Assembly: GCA_963677415.2 (NCBI GenBank)
Contig: CAXXFJ010000048.1
Span: 175,490-239,489, forward strand
Origin: JAQUTK01 sp963677415
Lineage (GTDB): Bacteria; Bacteroidota; Bacteroidia; Bacteroidales; JAQUTK01
Direction of reading: 5' to 3'
Length of the DNA: 64,000 bases
Shown: one piece after another, positions 27,401 through 36,721 of the stretch
Numbering within the stretch: position 1 is the stretch's first letter
Layout: each line of letters opens with the position of its first letter
Translations under genes and position numbers: made by a program
The notes under the pieces: model-generated
What the model was told of the DNA's origin: nothing
Seen by the model: only the letters and a program-made list of their open reading frames with translations
Databases searched by the model: none

Positions 27401-28006
27401 TTACTTGTTGCCGTAAAGAACAGGATTTAAAGCAGGGTCGTTATACATCTTCATCTGCTTGTACACCTTCATGTATTTTTTCCCAGCCTCTATATCTCCT
27501 AAAAGCTGGTCTATTGCTGTGGACAGATCTTTTTTCTGCTCTAACAGTACATTTAGCTTTTCCTGGCATTTGTTGATGTGCGCTTCATCTACATCCATTC
27601 TTTTTACCTCATGTTGCATGTGATAAATTTTTAAGGCTAAAATGGATAACCGGTCAATTGCCCAAGCAGGACTCTCTGTGTTAATTGTTGCATTATCTGT
27701 AGCCTTAATGTCTTTGTATTTGTCCCAGAAGTAGCTGTCTAATAACTCTACGAGGTCTGTTCGTTCCTGGTTAGATGAGTCAATACGTCTTTTAAGCGTT
27801 AAAGCGGCAACAGGATCAATTTGAGGATTTCGGATGATATCTTCAAAGTGCCATTGAACAGCATCAATCCAGTTTTTAAGAAAGAGATAGTATTCGATCG
27901 ATTTTACAGGATATGGATTAACCATTTTAGCATCCACATTATCCATAGTGTGATAGTACTCGGTGCAAGCAGTAAAAATATTATTGCTCAGTTCGCTAAA
28001 CTTCAT
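27401..28006 (-). CDS. DUF4254 domain-containing protein
   Basis: 201 residues from ATG 28006 (MKFSELSNNIFTAC). The frame is open to 28078, but that start lies upstream of the promoter box at 28049-28056. Predicted all-helical and soluble; charged helices with conserved-looking segments WHFEDIIRNP, LKRRIDSSNQERTDLVELLD and NTESPAWAIDRLSILALKIYH. I recognise the DUF4254 family, which occurs in Bacteroidetes beside GT9 genes; the function is unknown. Co-transcription with the glycosyltransferase suggests a part in surface-glycan assembly. Confidence 0.85.
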   Translation of the reverse strand: MKFSELSNNIFTACTEYYHTMDNVDAKMVNPYPVKSIEYYLFLKNWIDAVQWHFEDIIRNPQIDPVAALTLKRRIDSSNQERTDLVELLDSYFWDKYKDIKATDNATINTESPAWAIDRLSILALKIYHMQHEVKRMDVDEAHINKCQEKLNVLLEQKKDLSTAIDQLLGDIEAGKKYMKVYKQMKMYNDPALNPVLYGNK

Positions 28007-28048
28007 TTGGTCTTTGTTTTTAATTATTAAATAGAAAACGGCAGAGCG

Positions 28049-28079
28049 CAAAAGTAAATAGTATTTGCCAATAACCAAA
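28049..28079 (-). promoter_or_regulatory. Bacteroides-type promoter of the DUF4254-GT9 unit
   Basis: On the minus strand TTTG (28079-28076), 19-base spacer, TACTTTTG (28056-28049). Start codon 43 bases downstream. Confidence 0.65.
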
Positions 28080-28108
28080 AAAATATCGAGCTAAATCCGA
28101 TTAATGTG

Positions 28109-28116
28109 TATTTTTG
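28109..28116 (+). promoter_or_regulatory. Putative -7 box for pdxB
   Basis: TATTTTTG fits TAnnTTTG, 17 bases before the pdxB ATG, so the leader would be very short. Confidence 0.45.
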
Positions 28117-28132
28117 CATATAGTTTGAAAGG

Positions 28133-29236
28133 ATGATGAAACCAATAGTTATTATAGACGAAAATATACCTTATATAAAAGGCGTATTAGAAGATGTTGC
28201 TTCAGTTGTATATGTGCCAGGCAGGCAGATAAATGCTGCTCTTGTAAAAGAGGCTGATGCATTGATTATTCGGACGCGTACAAAGTGTGATGCTTCTTTG
28301 CTTGAAGGAAGCCGTGTTCGTTTTATCGCAACAGCAACGATAGGATATGATCACATAGACATAGCCTATTGCCAAAACAAAGGTATTTTCTGGACAAATG
28401 CGCCTGGGTGTAATTCTTCCTCTGTCAGGCAGTATATAATGGCCGCATTGTTGCTCTATTCGCGTGAAAAGTCGTATTGCTTGTCTGGAAAGGTACTTGG
28501 TGTTATAGGTGTTGGTCACGTTGGGAAAAAGGTGGCTGAGGCTGCTGCTCTTTTGGGAATGAAGGTTTTATTAAATGATCCTCCCCGATCTGACGCTGAG
28601 GGTTCTGCAAACTTTACTGATCTACAGATTATTGCAGGAGAGGCAGATATTATAACCGTTCACACTCCATTAACTAATAATGGACCCTATCCTACATTTC
28701 ATTTACTTGATTCTGCTTTTTTCAGTTCCTTGCAACGTCAGCCACTTATTCTTAACACTTCCCGTGGAGAGATAATTGACACAGATGCGCTTAAAAATGC
28801 ATATATTAGTAAGGGTATCTCTGATATGATTATTGATTGCTGGGAAAATGAACCTTATCCTGATTTATTTATTTTGGAACATGCGTTTATAGCAACACCC
28901 CATATTGCGGGATATTCGGTTGAAGGAAAGGTGAATGGAACTAAAATGAGCATAGAAGCTCTATGTAACTTCTTTAAACTAGAAGTACCTATGTCTTCAA
29001 TTTCAGCGCCAAAACTATTTGATGCTTTGATTGATTACTCCTCTCTTACCCAGGTCATTTTGCGTACATACAATCCTCTATTGGAAAGTATGCATTTAAA
29101 AAGTAGTCCGAATACCTTTGAGTATATGCGAGAGAATTATCCATTACGAAGAGAGCCTTTTGCATACTATTTGAAAAATGTCCCTCCTTCCGGTCTTTCT
29201 ATTCTTCAAATTCTCGGGTTTAATATTAGTGAGTAA
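28133..29236 (+). CDS. pdxB: Erythronate-4-phosphate dehydrogenase
   Basis: 367 residues. NAD-dependent oxidation of 4-phosphoerythronate in the DXP-dependent pathway to pyridoxal phosphate. The D-2-hydroxyacid dehydrogenase fold is clear: N-terminal IVIIDENIPYIKG, NAD-binding GVIGVGHVGKKVAEAA, and the catalytic triad Arg in LNTSRGEIID, Glu in CWENEPYP and His in ATPHIAGYSVEGK. The C-terminal roughly 80-residue domain is specific to PdxB compared with SerA or Ldh. An upstream ATG would add only one residue. Confidence 0.93.
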   Translation: MMKPIVIIDENIPYIKGVLEDVASVVYVPGRQINAALVKEADALIIRTRTKCDASLLEGSRVRFIATATIGYDHIDIAYCQNKGIFWTNAPGCNSSSVRQYIMAALLLYSREKSYCLSGKVLGVIGVGHVGKKVAEAAALLGMKVLLNDPPRSDAEGSANFTDLQIIAGEADIITVHTPLTNNGPYPTFHLLDSAFFSSLQRQPLILNTSRGEIIDTDALKNAYISKGISDMIIDCWENEPYPDLFILEHAFIATPHIAGYSVEGKVNGTKMSIEALCNFFKLEVPMSSISAPKLFDALIDYSSLTQVILRTYNPLLESMHLKSSPNTFEYMRENYPLRREPFAYYLKNVPPSGLSILQILGFNISE

Positions 29237-29418
29237 AATATTGATTCTAAATGGATAAAGAGTACTTATTATTGCCTTCTGTTGCACAGTAATAATAAAA
29301 GTGTGCATGAAAGATGCTTTTTATGCGAAAAAAGTTGCGTATATTCGAGAAAAAATAGTTCCTTTGCAGTCAATTTTATAAAGAAGGTCAATCAATTAAT
29401 AATTTAAAAATTAAAATC

Positions 29419-29655
29419 ATGGCTGAAATTGCATCTAGAGTAAAAGCGATTATCGTTGATAAGTTGGGAGTAGAAGAATCAGAAGTAACACCGGAAGCAA
29501 GCTTTGCTAGTGATCTGGGAGCTGACTCTTTGGACACTGTCGAGTTGATAATGGAGTTCGAAAAGGAATTCGGTATTTCAATTCCTGACGATCAGGCAGA
29601 AAAAATTGGCACAGTTGGTGCTGCTATTTCTTACATTGAAGCGAACGCGAAGTAA
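29419..29655 (+). CDS. acpP: Acyl carrier protein
   Basis: 78 residues, acidic. The phosphopantetheine attachment serine is Ser37 in LGADSLDTVELIM, followed by the usual EFEKEFGISIPDDQAEKI. It carries fatty-acid intermediates. First gene of acpP-fabF-rnc; 17 bases to fabF. The upstream 182-base gap (29237-29418) is AT-rich; TTCCTTTG at about 29355-29362 may be an imperfect -7 box. Confidence 0.96.
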   Translation: MAEIASRVKAIIVDKLGVEESEVTPEASFASDLGADSLDTVELIMEFEKEFGISIPDDQAEKIGTVGAAISYIEANAK

Positions 29656-29672
29656 TCATTTTATTTGATTAT

Positions 29673-30926
29673 ATGACTTTAAAAAGAGTAGTAGTAACGG
29701 GCCTTGGAGCAGTTACTCCATTAGGGTTGAATGTTGAAGAGACATGGAGCAACCTGATTAATGGAGTAAGTGGTGCAGGGCCCATTACTTTGTTTGATGC
29801 TTCTAAATTCAAGACACAATTTGCTTGTGAGGTGAAGGGACTTGATATTAATAAGTACCTTGATCGTAAAGAAGCCCGTAAATTTGATAGATATGCACAG
29901 CTAGCAATTGTGTCTGCTGCAGAAGCTATTGAAGATTCGGCATTGTCTTTGGAAACAGAAGATCTGGACAGGATAGGAGTAATATTCTCAGCAGGTATTG
30001 GAGGAATCAAAACATTTGAGGAAGAGGTCATGGCGTATGATCCGGAAGTCGGACCACGTTTCAATCCCTTCTTTATCCCAAAAATGATTTCCGACATTGC
30101 TGCAGGACAGATTTCTATCAAATATGGATTCAGAGGTCCGAACTTCGGAACCACATCCGCATGCGCTTCATCGACTCATGGAGCCGGCGTCGCTTTTGAT
30201 ATGATACGTCTTGGAAAGGCTGAAGTAATGATTACAGGTGGTTCTGAGGCTGCAATTACTGCTTCCGGAATGGGTGGGTTTAATGCGATGCATGCGATAT
30301 CTACGCGAAATGATGATCCTTCAGGAGCTTCACGTCCTTTCAGCAAGTCCAGAGATGGCTTTGTGATGAGTGAAGGAAGTGCTTGTCTTGTTTTTGAAGA
30401 ATTGGAGCATGCGTTAGCTCGTGGAGCAAAGATCTATGCAGAAGTGATGGGTGTTGGTGCTTCAGCAGATGCTTATCACCTTACAGCTTCTCATCCGGAA
30501 GGATTGGGAGCCAAACTTGTAATGAAAAACGCATTGAGCGATGCAGGAATGAAGCCGGAAGATATTGATTATATCAATGTTCATGGTACTTCTACTCCGG
30601 TTGGAGATATATCAGAATCTGTTGCAGTGAAAGAAGTGTTTGGAGAGCATGCATATAAATTGAACATTAGTTCTACAAAGTCGATGAGTGGCCATATGCT
30701 TGGAGCAGCTGGTGCTTTTGAAACAATGGTTTGTGTTCTTGCAGTGTTAAATGACATTATTCCTCCTACAATCAATCATCAGGATGATGATCAAGATCCA
30801 GAAATAGATTACAACCTGAACTTTACTTTCAACAAAGCACAAAAACGTGTTGTGAATGCAGCTTTGTCCAATACCTTTGGATTTGGCGGCCATAATGGAA
30901 GCATTATTGTGAAGAAGTACTTATAA
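29673..30926 (+). CDS. fabF: 3-oxoacyl-[acyl-carrier-protein] synthase II
   Basis: 417 residues. Condenses malonyl-ACP with acyl-ACP in fatty-acid elongation. Catalytic Cys in TTSACASSTHGAG, first His in YINVHGTSTPVGD, the Lys/His region in SSTKSMSGHMLGAAGAFE, and the C-terminal SNTFGFGGHNGSIIV. The residues of the Cys-His-His triad are all present. Follows acpP by 17 bases and precedes rnc by 2. Confidence 0.95.
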   Translation: MTLKRVVVTGLGAVTPLGLNVEETWSNLINGVSGAGPITLFDASKFKTQFACEVKGLDINKYLDRKEARKFDRYAQLAIVSAAEAIEDSALSLETEDLDRIGVIFSAGIGGIKTFEEEVMAYDPEVGPRFNPFFIPKMISDIAAGQISIKYGFRGPNFGTTSACASSTHGAGVAFDMIRLGKAEVMITGGSEAAITASGMGGFNAMHAISTRNDDPSGASRPFSKSRDGFVMSEGSACLVFEELEHALARGAKIYAEVMGVGASADAYHLTASHPEGLGAKLVMKNALSDAGMKPEDIDYINVHGTSTPVGDISESVAVKEVFGEHAYKLNISSTKSMSGHMLGAAGAFETMVCVLAVLNDIIPPTINHQDDDQDPEIDYNLNFTFNKAQKRVVNAALSNTFGFGGHNGSIIVKKYL

Positions 30927-30928
30927 GA

Positions 30929-31795
30929 ATGTTCAGTAGACTAACAGATAGAATAAAGCTTCTTTTTCGCAAGGAAAAGGAGCTTTATTTGCTTTATAGG
31001 AAGATTTTGGGCTTTTATCCGGATGATCTTCATTTTTATCAGGTTGCTTTATTACACAAGTCTTCTTCTATCCGTTCGAAAGATGGGCAACTGATTAATA
31101 ATGAGCGTTTGGAATTTCTAGGAGATTCAGTCCTTCAGTCTATTGTATCTACAATACTATACAGACAATTTCGTCAGAAAGGAGAAGGTTTTCTTACAAA
31201 AATCCGATCCCGAATTGTTCAAAGAGATACGCTAAACCGAATTGCATTTGAGATCGGATTGGATCATCTGATCAAATCATCCGTTATACTTAAAACACAG
31301 AAGACGTCTATACCAGGCAATGCCTTTGAGGCTCTTGTTGGTGCAATCTATTTGGATAAAGGATATGATGTCTGTTATCTGTTTATTGAAGAGAAAATCA
31401 TAAGCAGATATTTTAATCTAAAAGAAATAGTCAAAGAAGAGAAAGATTTCAAATCACAGCTGATGGAATGGGGACAGCGAAAAAAAATACCGGTACGTTT
31501 TGAACTTATCAGTTCATGTGTTGATGCTGAAAACTATCCAATATTTGAAACGCAAGTATTTCTTGCTGAAATGAAAGCCGGGAAAGGAGAAGGTATGTCA
31601 AAGAAAAAATCTCACCAGACAGCAGCCTTCAAAACATTAGACTTGATAAATAACAATGCCTCCTTTAAGAGTAAGCTTGAGACTTTACATGCAGAGAATT
31701 CTGCAAAAGGCTTATCAGATGATTTAGTTGAAGCTTCCCAATCTTTCGGTCTGTCACAAGCCGAAGCAAACACCCATTCTCTCCCCCTGAATTAA
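30929..31795 (+). CDS. rnc: Ribonuclease III
   Basis: 288 residues, longer than the E. coli enzyme (226 aa) because of N- and C-terminal extensions. The signature NNERLEFLGDSVLQSIVS lies near residue 55, and the second metal-binding Glu region is FEALVGAIYLDKG. The dsRNA-binding domain spans about 170-245 (DFKSQLMEWGQRKKIPVRFE to KKKSHQTAAFKTLDL). Processes rRNA precursors and other double-stranded RNA. The 3' end overlaps the convergent pfkA by 42 bases. Confidence 0.94.
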   Translation: MFSRLTDRIKLLFRKEKELYLLYRKILGFYPDDLHFYQVALLHKSSSIRSKDGQLINNERLEFLGDSVLQSIVSTILYRQFRQKGEGFLTKIRSRIVQRDTLNRIAFEIGLDHLIKSSVILKTQKTSIPGNAFEALVGAIYLDKGYDVCYLFIEEKIISRYFNLKEIVKEEKDFKSQLMEWGQRKKIPVRFELISSCVDAENYPIFETQVFLAEMKAGKGEGMSKKKSHQTAAFKTLDLINNNASFKSKLETLHAENSAKGLSDDLVEASQSFGLSQAEANTHSLPLN

Positions 31796-32767
31796 TAAAG
31801 GGTTGTCTCGCGTGACAATTTTTAATTTGCCGGCTACTTCACTCAAAGGTATATCACTTGTTTTTCCGTCCACTATGGCAACCATTTTTCCAAAATCACC
31901 TTTTGCTGCTAGTTCTGTTGCATATCCACCAAGTTCTGTGGAAAGAATCCGATCGTAAGGCGATGGGCTTCCTCCGCGTTGCACATAGCCAAGTACAGTA
32001 CTGCGCGTCTCTAATCCAGTGCGTTCTGAGATTTCCTGTGAAATATATTCCGCTGGTTTCAAGTTGTGTTGAGTAGAGATCCCCTCAGCAACGACAATGA
32101 TAGAATAATTCTTCTTTTTCTTCACCCTTTCTAATAAATAGTCTGAGACTTTCTGAATGTCATATTCCATTTCGGGAATAAGAATGACATCACCACCTCC
32201 CGCCATTCCGGCATGGAGGGCAATCCATCCGGCATGGTGCCCCATTAGTTCAATAACCATAGCTCTGTGATGTGAAGATGCTGTAGAGTGAAGTCTGTCT
32301 ATTGCCTCTGTTGCAATATTAACGGCGGAGTCAAATCCAAACGAGACATCAGTTCCCCAGATATCATTATCAATAGTCTTAGGAATACCAATTACGTTAA
32401 TTCCGTTTTCAGCAAGTAGAGCAGCCGTTTTTTGAGTCCCATTTCCACCGATGCAAAGAAGGCAGTCAAGGCCCATTGCCTTAATATTGTCTTTGACCAT
32501 CTGAATTTCTTTCTCATCACCATTTTTAAGCAATCGCTTCATTTGCTTGTCTCTTGAAGTGCCGAGTATGGTGCCGCCAGTGTGCAAAAGACCCGAAAAG
32601 GAAGACTCAGTCATCAGTCTGAAATTCTTTTCAAGAATGCCATTATACCCGTTGAATATACCGGCTACTTCAAAGCCATGATAGATAATCGCGCTTTTTC
32701 CTACTCCCCGAATGGTAGAATTGATACCGGGACAGTCCCCCCCGGATGATAATATGCCTAGTCTCAT
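31754..32767 (-). CDS. pfkA: 6-phosphofructokinase
   Basis: 337 residues from ATG 32767 (MRLGILSSGGDCPG). The frame is open to 32857, but the extra hydrophobic stretch is not part of the family and the promoter box lies at 32792. Phosphoryl-donor loop ILSSGGDCPGINSTIRG, then CIGGNGTQKTAALL, then the catalytic IGIPKTIDNDIWGTDVSFG. Fructose-6-phosphate binding is by RAMVIELMGHHAGW. Glycine follows the GGN (the 104-equivalent), as in ATP enzymes, but lysine replaces the 124-equivalent glycine (PKTIDND), as in PPi enzymes and some actinobacterial ATP enzymes. The donor is therefore probably ATP but not certain. Confidence 0.9.
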   Translation of the reverse strand: MRLGILSSGGDCPGINSTIRGVGKSAIIYHGFEVAGIFNGYNGILEKNFRLMTESSFSGLLHTGGTILGTSRDKQMKRLLKNGDEKEIQMVKDNIKAMGLDCLLCIGGNGTQKTAALLAENGINVIGIPKTIDNDIWGTDVSFGFDSAVNIATEAIDRLHSTASSHHRAMVIELMGHHAGWIALHAGMAGGGDVILIPEMEYDIQKVSDYLLERVKKKKNYSIIVVAEGISTQHNLKPAEYISQEISERTGLETRSTVLGYVQRGGSPSPYDRILSTELGGYATELAAKGDFGKMVAIVDGKTSDIPLSEVAGKLKIVTRDNPLLIQGERMGVCFGL

Positions 32768-32791
32768 ATCCCTAATTAGTTGAATGATTCG

Positions 32792-32799
32792 CAAATATA
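32792..32799 (-). promoter_or_regulatory. Putative -7 box for pfkA
   Basis: Minus-strand TATATTTG fits TAnnTTTG, 24 bases before the chosen pfkA start. Confidence 0.45.
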
Positions 32800-32866
32800 A
32801 GTATTTAATAAATAGGAGCAGGGAGAAAAAGAAGAAAGCATTCAGAAGAGAATTCAAAAAAAAGCG

Positions 32867-32874
32867 TACTTTTG
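32867..32874 (+). promoter_or_regulatory. Putative -7 box for the GH3-like gene
   Basis: TACTTTTG fits TAnnTTTG, 30 bases before the ATG at 32905. Confidence 0.45.
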
Positions 32875-32904
32875 TGTTTTCAATAAGAAATTAGTCTGAG
32901 AATC

Positions 32905-34413
32905 ATGAATATTAGCAAGTTACTTTGTACCTTTTTTCGATTTCGTCTTCATCAGATTGACCGGTACAAAAGTCACAGTAAAGAAATACAAACCAAGCAA
33001 CTGAAGCAACTCCTTTCTGATGCGTCTGCAACAGAGTGGGGATTGAAGTATGGTTATGAGAAGATACGCTCTTATGAAGAGTTCTCAGCAACAGTACCAT
33101 TGCAAACCTATGAAGATGTCAAAGGTTATATAGAAAGGATGCATAATGGAGAACAAAATATCTTGTGGCCTTCCGAGGTGAAATTTTTTGCTAAGTCTTC
33201 AGGTACTACCAATGATAAAAGTAAATTTATCCCTGTAAGTAAAGAGGCTCTTAAGCACTGTCACTATAAAGGAGGAGCTGATGCCGTTGCACTCTATTCC
33301 CGCATGAATCCGAATAACCATTTCTTTTCCGGAAAAGGTTTGATACTTGGTGGCAGTCATACTGGTAAGTGTTTAGATAAGGGTTATCTTACAGGTGACC
33401 TATCAGCAATACTCTTAGAGAATGCTTTTCCGTTGGTTAATTATTTGCGTGTGCCATGCAAGGAAGTTGCTTTGATGAATGAGTGGGAAAGCAAGATTCA
33501 AGCTATTATTGAAAGCACGGAGCACGTTAATGTGACCAGCCTTTCCGGTGTTCCTTCCTGGTTTCTGACTCTTATTAAAAATATGCTTCTTAAAACAGGA
33601 AAAAAGAACTTACTGGAGATCTGGCCCAATCTGGAAGTCTTCTTTCATGGAGGAGTAGGTTTTGGTCCATACAGGGAAGATTACAAAGAACTGATCCCCA
33701 ATGATAAGATGTTTTATGTGGAGACATATAATGCATCAGAAGGCTTTTTTGGTATTCAGAACGATCAGCTTGATTCTTCAATGTTGTTAATGATTGATCT
33801 CGGTATCTTTTTTGAGTTTATTCCAATGAATGTTTTTGGTACAGAGGATCAATATACTATTACGTTATGGGAAGTTGAGCTGGAAAAAAATTATGGGCTG
33901 GTGATCTCTACCAACAGCGGACTTTGGCGTTACATCATTGGCGATACCGTGAAATTTACCAGCAAGGACCCGTATAAGTTTGTCATTACCGGACGAACAA
34001 AGCATTACATCAATACGTTTGGAGAAGAAGTGATTGTTGATAATGCTGAGAAAGCGCTGCTAATGGCAACGGAAGCAACCGGTGCGATTGTCAAAGAATA
34101 TACTGCTGCACCAGTCTATATGTCTGCCCATTCTAAGGGACGTCATCAGTGGCTGATAGAGTTCAGTAAGAAGCCAGAGTCTCTGGCTCTGTTTGCCGAA
34201 ATACTTGACAACTCCCTTCAGGAAATCAATTCTGATTATGAAGCAAAAAGATACAAAGACCTGACCCTACTTCGACTAGAGATCATCGAAGCAAAGGAAA
34301 ACCTTTTTGAGGAGTGGCTCAAAAAAGAAGGAAAGTTGGGTGGTCAGCATAAAGTGCCCCGTTTGTCTAATGATCGGAAATTAATTGAAAAAATACTTGA
34401 GCTGAACAAATGA
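32905..34413 (+). CDS. GH3 family acyl-adenylating ligase-like protein
   Basis: 502 residues. Belongs to the GH3 family, named from plant auxin-responsive acyl-acid amido synthetases in the ANL adenylating superfamily. The ATP-binding loop is KFFAKSSGTTNDKSKFIPVS. Later motifs are VFFHGGVGFGPYRED, VETYNASEGFFGIQ and LWRYIIGDTVKFTS with the adenylate-binding Asp, then ITGRTKHYINTFGEEV as the hinge to the C-terminal lid. Bacterial members are common in Bacteroidetes; the acid and amine substrates are unknown. It overlaps the following lipoprotein gene by 4 bases (ATGA). Confidence 0.87.
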   Translation: MNISKLLCTFFRFRLHQIDRYKSHSKEIQTKQLKQLLSDASATEWGLKYGYEKIRSYEEFSATVPLQTYEDVKGYIERMHNGEQNILWPSEVKFFAKSSGTTNDKSKFIPVSKEALKHCHYKGGADAVALYSRMNPNNHFFSGKGLILGGSHTGKCLDKGYLTGDLSAILLENAFPLVNYLRVPCKEVALMNEWESKIQAIIESTEHVNVTSLSGVPSWFLTLIKNMLLKTGKKNLLEIWPNLEVFFHGGVGFGPYREDYKELIPNDKMFYVETYNASEGFFGIQNDQLDSSMLLMIDLGIFFEFIPMNVFGTEDQYTITLWEVELEKNYGLVISTNSGLWRYIIGDTVKFTSKDPYKFVITGRTKHYINTFGEEVIVDNAEKALLMATEATGAIVKEYTAAPVYMSAHSKGRHQWLIEFSKKPESLALFAEILDNSLQEINSDYEAKRYKDLTLLRLEIIEAKENLFEEWLKKEGKLGGQHKVPRLSNDRKLIEKILELNK

Positions 34414-35129
34414 GAACACTCCTGAACTCCTTTCTGTTGTGTCTGATGTGTACTTGTATGGCATGCTCCGGTATGCATAAAGATAAATATGAGGTATCCA
34501 TTGATTTAAAGAACATGCCTGATAGCGTTCTTTATGTATTTTCTGAATCTGGAAATTCACTTCAGGCAGATACTATAAATATTAGCAAAGATAATCTCTT
34601 TCATTTTGAAACCACAGACAAGGAGATTACTCTGATCGTTCTTGTATATGGTCAGGATGATGGATTCATTTCTATCTATCCAGATAAAGAACATTTGATT
34701 ATATCGGTTGAAGGTGATGCGGCTTATCCCGAATTGGTTCATGTGAATGGTGGTGCATTAAACGATTCTCTAACCTTGTTTAGAAGTGGAGCTGATTCTC
34801 TGCTTCGAGTGTATAGTTCGTATAACCACAAATTGGAAAAGGCATGGCGGGGAGATAGTATCTCTCTGGCAGACAGTTTGTATCAATCAGACGAATATAT
34901 TCAACTACAACGAGATGTATATGGGGCAGTTGGAGGATATGTGAAACAACATCCTGCGTCTCAGAGCTCGCTGTATCTTATTCGTGACTATTGTACAATG
35001 AAGATTCTTCCGGGAGCATTGGACAGTCTTCTCTTATTACCTCAGGCTCCGCTGTTGACAGACCCTTTGTTTTTATCACTGAAAGAGATTTCACGGAGTG
35101 ATAGCGACTCTGTGAAACTTGTTCAGTAA
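34410..35129 (+). CDS. Putative lipoprotein, DUF4369-like
   Basis: 239 residues. N-terminal signal with a lipobox-like end (LLCLMCTCMACSG), so probably lipidated at the Cys of MAC. The N-terminal half (YEVSIDLKNMPDSVLYVFSE, LQADTINISKDNLFHFETTD) has the beta-strand pattern of DUF4369, the domain normally found in front of an AhpC/TSA-type thioredoxin fold. No CxxC or thioredoxin fold follows; the C-terminal half is helical. It is translationally coupled to the GH3-like gene upstream (ATGA) and to yifB downstream (TAATG). Confidence 0.72.
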   Translation: MRTLLNSFLLCLMCTCMACSGMHKDKYEVSIDLKNMPDSVLYVFSESGNSLQADTINISKDNLFHFETTDKEITLIVLVYGQDDGFISIYPDKEHLIISVEGDAAYPELVHVNGGALNDSLTLFRSGADSLLRVYSSYNHKLEKAWRGDSISLADSLYQSDEYIQLQRDVYGAVGGYVKQHPASQSSLYLIRDYCTMKILPGALDSLLLLPQAPLLTDPLFLSLKEISRSDSDSVKLVQ

Positions 35130-36667
35130 TGTTAGTAAAAGCATACGCTGCCGCACTGCAAGGGATTAGTGCCAATATTGTTACCATCGAAGTTAATTGC
35201 TCTCAAGGAATCCAGTTCTTTCTGGTTGGGCTGCCTGACTCTGCCGTAAAAGAGAGTCATGAGCGGATTGTTTCCGCACTACAGGTTAACGGTCATTCAT
35301 TTCCCCGCAAACAACTTATCATCAATATGGCTCCTGCAGACCTTCGCAAGGAGGGGGCAGCCTATGATCTCCCTTTGGCGATTGGAATCATGGCGGCAGC
35401 CGAAAAGATCCAGTCTGATAGACTTAGTGACTATATGATGATGGGAGAACTCTCTCTGGATGGCACTCTACAACCAGTAAAAGGGATACTTCCTATTGCT
35501 ATTAAGGCTCGTGAGATGGGTTTCAAGGGCTTGATTGTTCCTCTCCAGAATGCCAAAGAGGCAGCAGTGGTCAACAAACTGGAAGTCTATCCGGCAACCA
35601 ATATCCAGGAAGTGATTCGTTTCTTCAATGGAGAAGATACTTTGACACAGGAAGTCATCAATACCCGCGAACTGTTTTATCAGCAACATTCCATTTATGA
35701 TATTGATTTTTCTGAAGTCAAAGGGCAGGAGAATGTAAAGAGAGCACTTGAGGTGGCAGCTGCCGGGAGCCACAATATCATTCTTATCGGTCCGCCGGGA
35801 GCGGGCAAATCGATGCTCGCCAAACGGCTTCCCACAATACTCCCTCCTCTTACTTTACAAGAATCGCTTGAGACAACTAAGATACACTCTGTTGCGGGGA
35901 AAGTGAACAATGGCACTGCATTGATCACACAAAGACCGTTCAGGAGTCCTCATCATTCCATCAGTGATGTTGCGATGGTTGGTGGCGGCAGTTTTCCTCA
36001 GCCGGGAGAGATCTCGCTGGCTCATAATGGAGTACTCTTTTTAGATGAATTACCCGAGTTCAGGCGTAGTGTTTTGGAAGTGATGAGGCAACCGTTGGAA
36101 GATCGTAAGATATCCATTTCAAGAGCTCGTTTCTCTGTTGAATATCCAGCAGGCTTTATGCTTGTTGCATCCATGAACCCTTGTCCCTGTGGTTACTACA
36201 ATCATCCGGACAAACAATGCGTTTGTTCACCGGGAGTGGTACAGAAATATCTGAGCAAGATCTCCGGTCCGATGCTTGACCGCATAGACATTCATGTTGA
36301 GATTGCTCCAGTTCCTTTTGAAAAGATATCCGAGTCAGCACCGGCAGAAAGCAGTGACCTGATTCGCGAACGGGTCATTCGGGCACGTCTGATCCAGGAA
36401 GAAAGATATAAGGACGAAGAAGGCATTCATGCCAATGCCCAGATCAATTCCAGACTGTTACACCAATATTGCCACCCGTCCAAACAGGGTTTGGAGCTGC
36501 TCAAAGTAGCCATGGCACGTCTCTCTTTGTCTGCCAGAGCCTATGATCGTATTCTCAAAGTGTCGCGTACCATCGCAGATATGGAAGGAGTGGACCATAT
36601 TGATGTTCACCATATTGCAGAAGCAATCAATTATAGAAGTCTCGATCGTGAAGGATGGGGTGGCTAA
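35129..36667 (+). CDS. YifB family magnesium-chelatase-like AAA+ ATPase (ComM-type)
   Basis: 512 residues. N-terminal ChlI/Lon-protease-like domain (VNCSQGIQFFLVGLPDSAVKESHERI, FPRKQLIINMAPADLRKEGAAYDLP), then the AAA+ module with Walker A IGPPGAGKSMLAKRLP and Walker B GVLFLDELPEFRRSVLE. A zinc-ribbon-like CPCGYYNHPDKQCVCSP follows, then the C-terminal lid. ComM homologues act as branch-migration helicases in natural transformation and recombination. The start codon overlaps the stop of the lipoprotein gene by one base. Confidence 0.92.
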   Translation: MLVKAYAAALQGISANIVTIEVNCSQGIQFFLVGLPDSAVKESHERIVSALQVNGHSFPRKQLIINMAPADLRKEGAAYDLPLAIGIMAAAEKIQSDRLSDYMMMGELSLDGTLQPVKGILPIAIKAREMGFKGLIVPLQNAKEAAVVNKLEVYPATNIQEVIRFFNGEDTLTQEVINTRELFYQQHSIYDIDFSEVKGQENVKRALEVAAAGSHNIILIGPPGAGKSMLAKRLPTILPPLTLQESLETTKIHSVAGKVNNGTALITQRPFRSPHHSISDVAMVGGGSFPQPGEISLAHNGVLFLDELPEFRRSVLEVMRQPLEDRKISISRARFSVEYPAGFMLVASMNPCPCGYYNHPDKQCVCSPGVVQKYLSKISGPMLDRIDIHVEIAPVPFEKISESAPAESSDLIRERVIRARLIQEERYKDEEGIHANAQINSRLLHQYCHPSKQGLELLKVAMARLSLSARAYDRILKVSRTIADMEGVDHIDVHHIAEAINYRSLDREGWGG

Positions 36668-36721
36668 ATTGCTGAACAGTTTTATTTTCTTCTCTACAGC
36701 TGTTATTTCGCTTCAGATATA

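Noticed and set aside
27401..28078. Longer start of the DUF4254 protein at 28078
   Set aside because: The promoter with both elements lies at 28049-28079, inside that extension.
31754..32857. Phosphofructokinase with an N-terminal membrane segment (start at 32857)
   Set aside because: The hydrophobic stretch is upstream of the -7 box and is absent from the family; the canonical start is at 32767.
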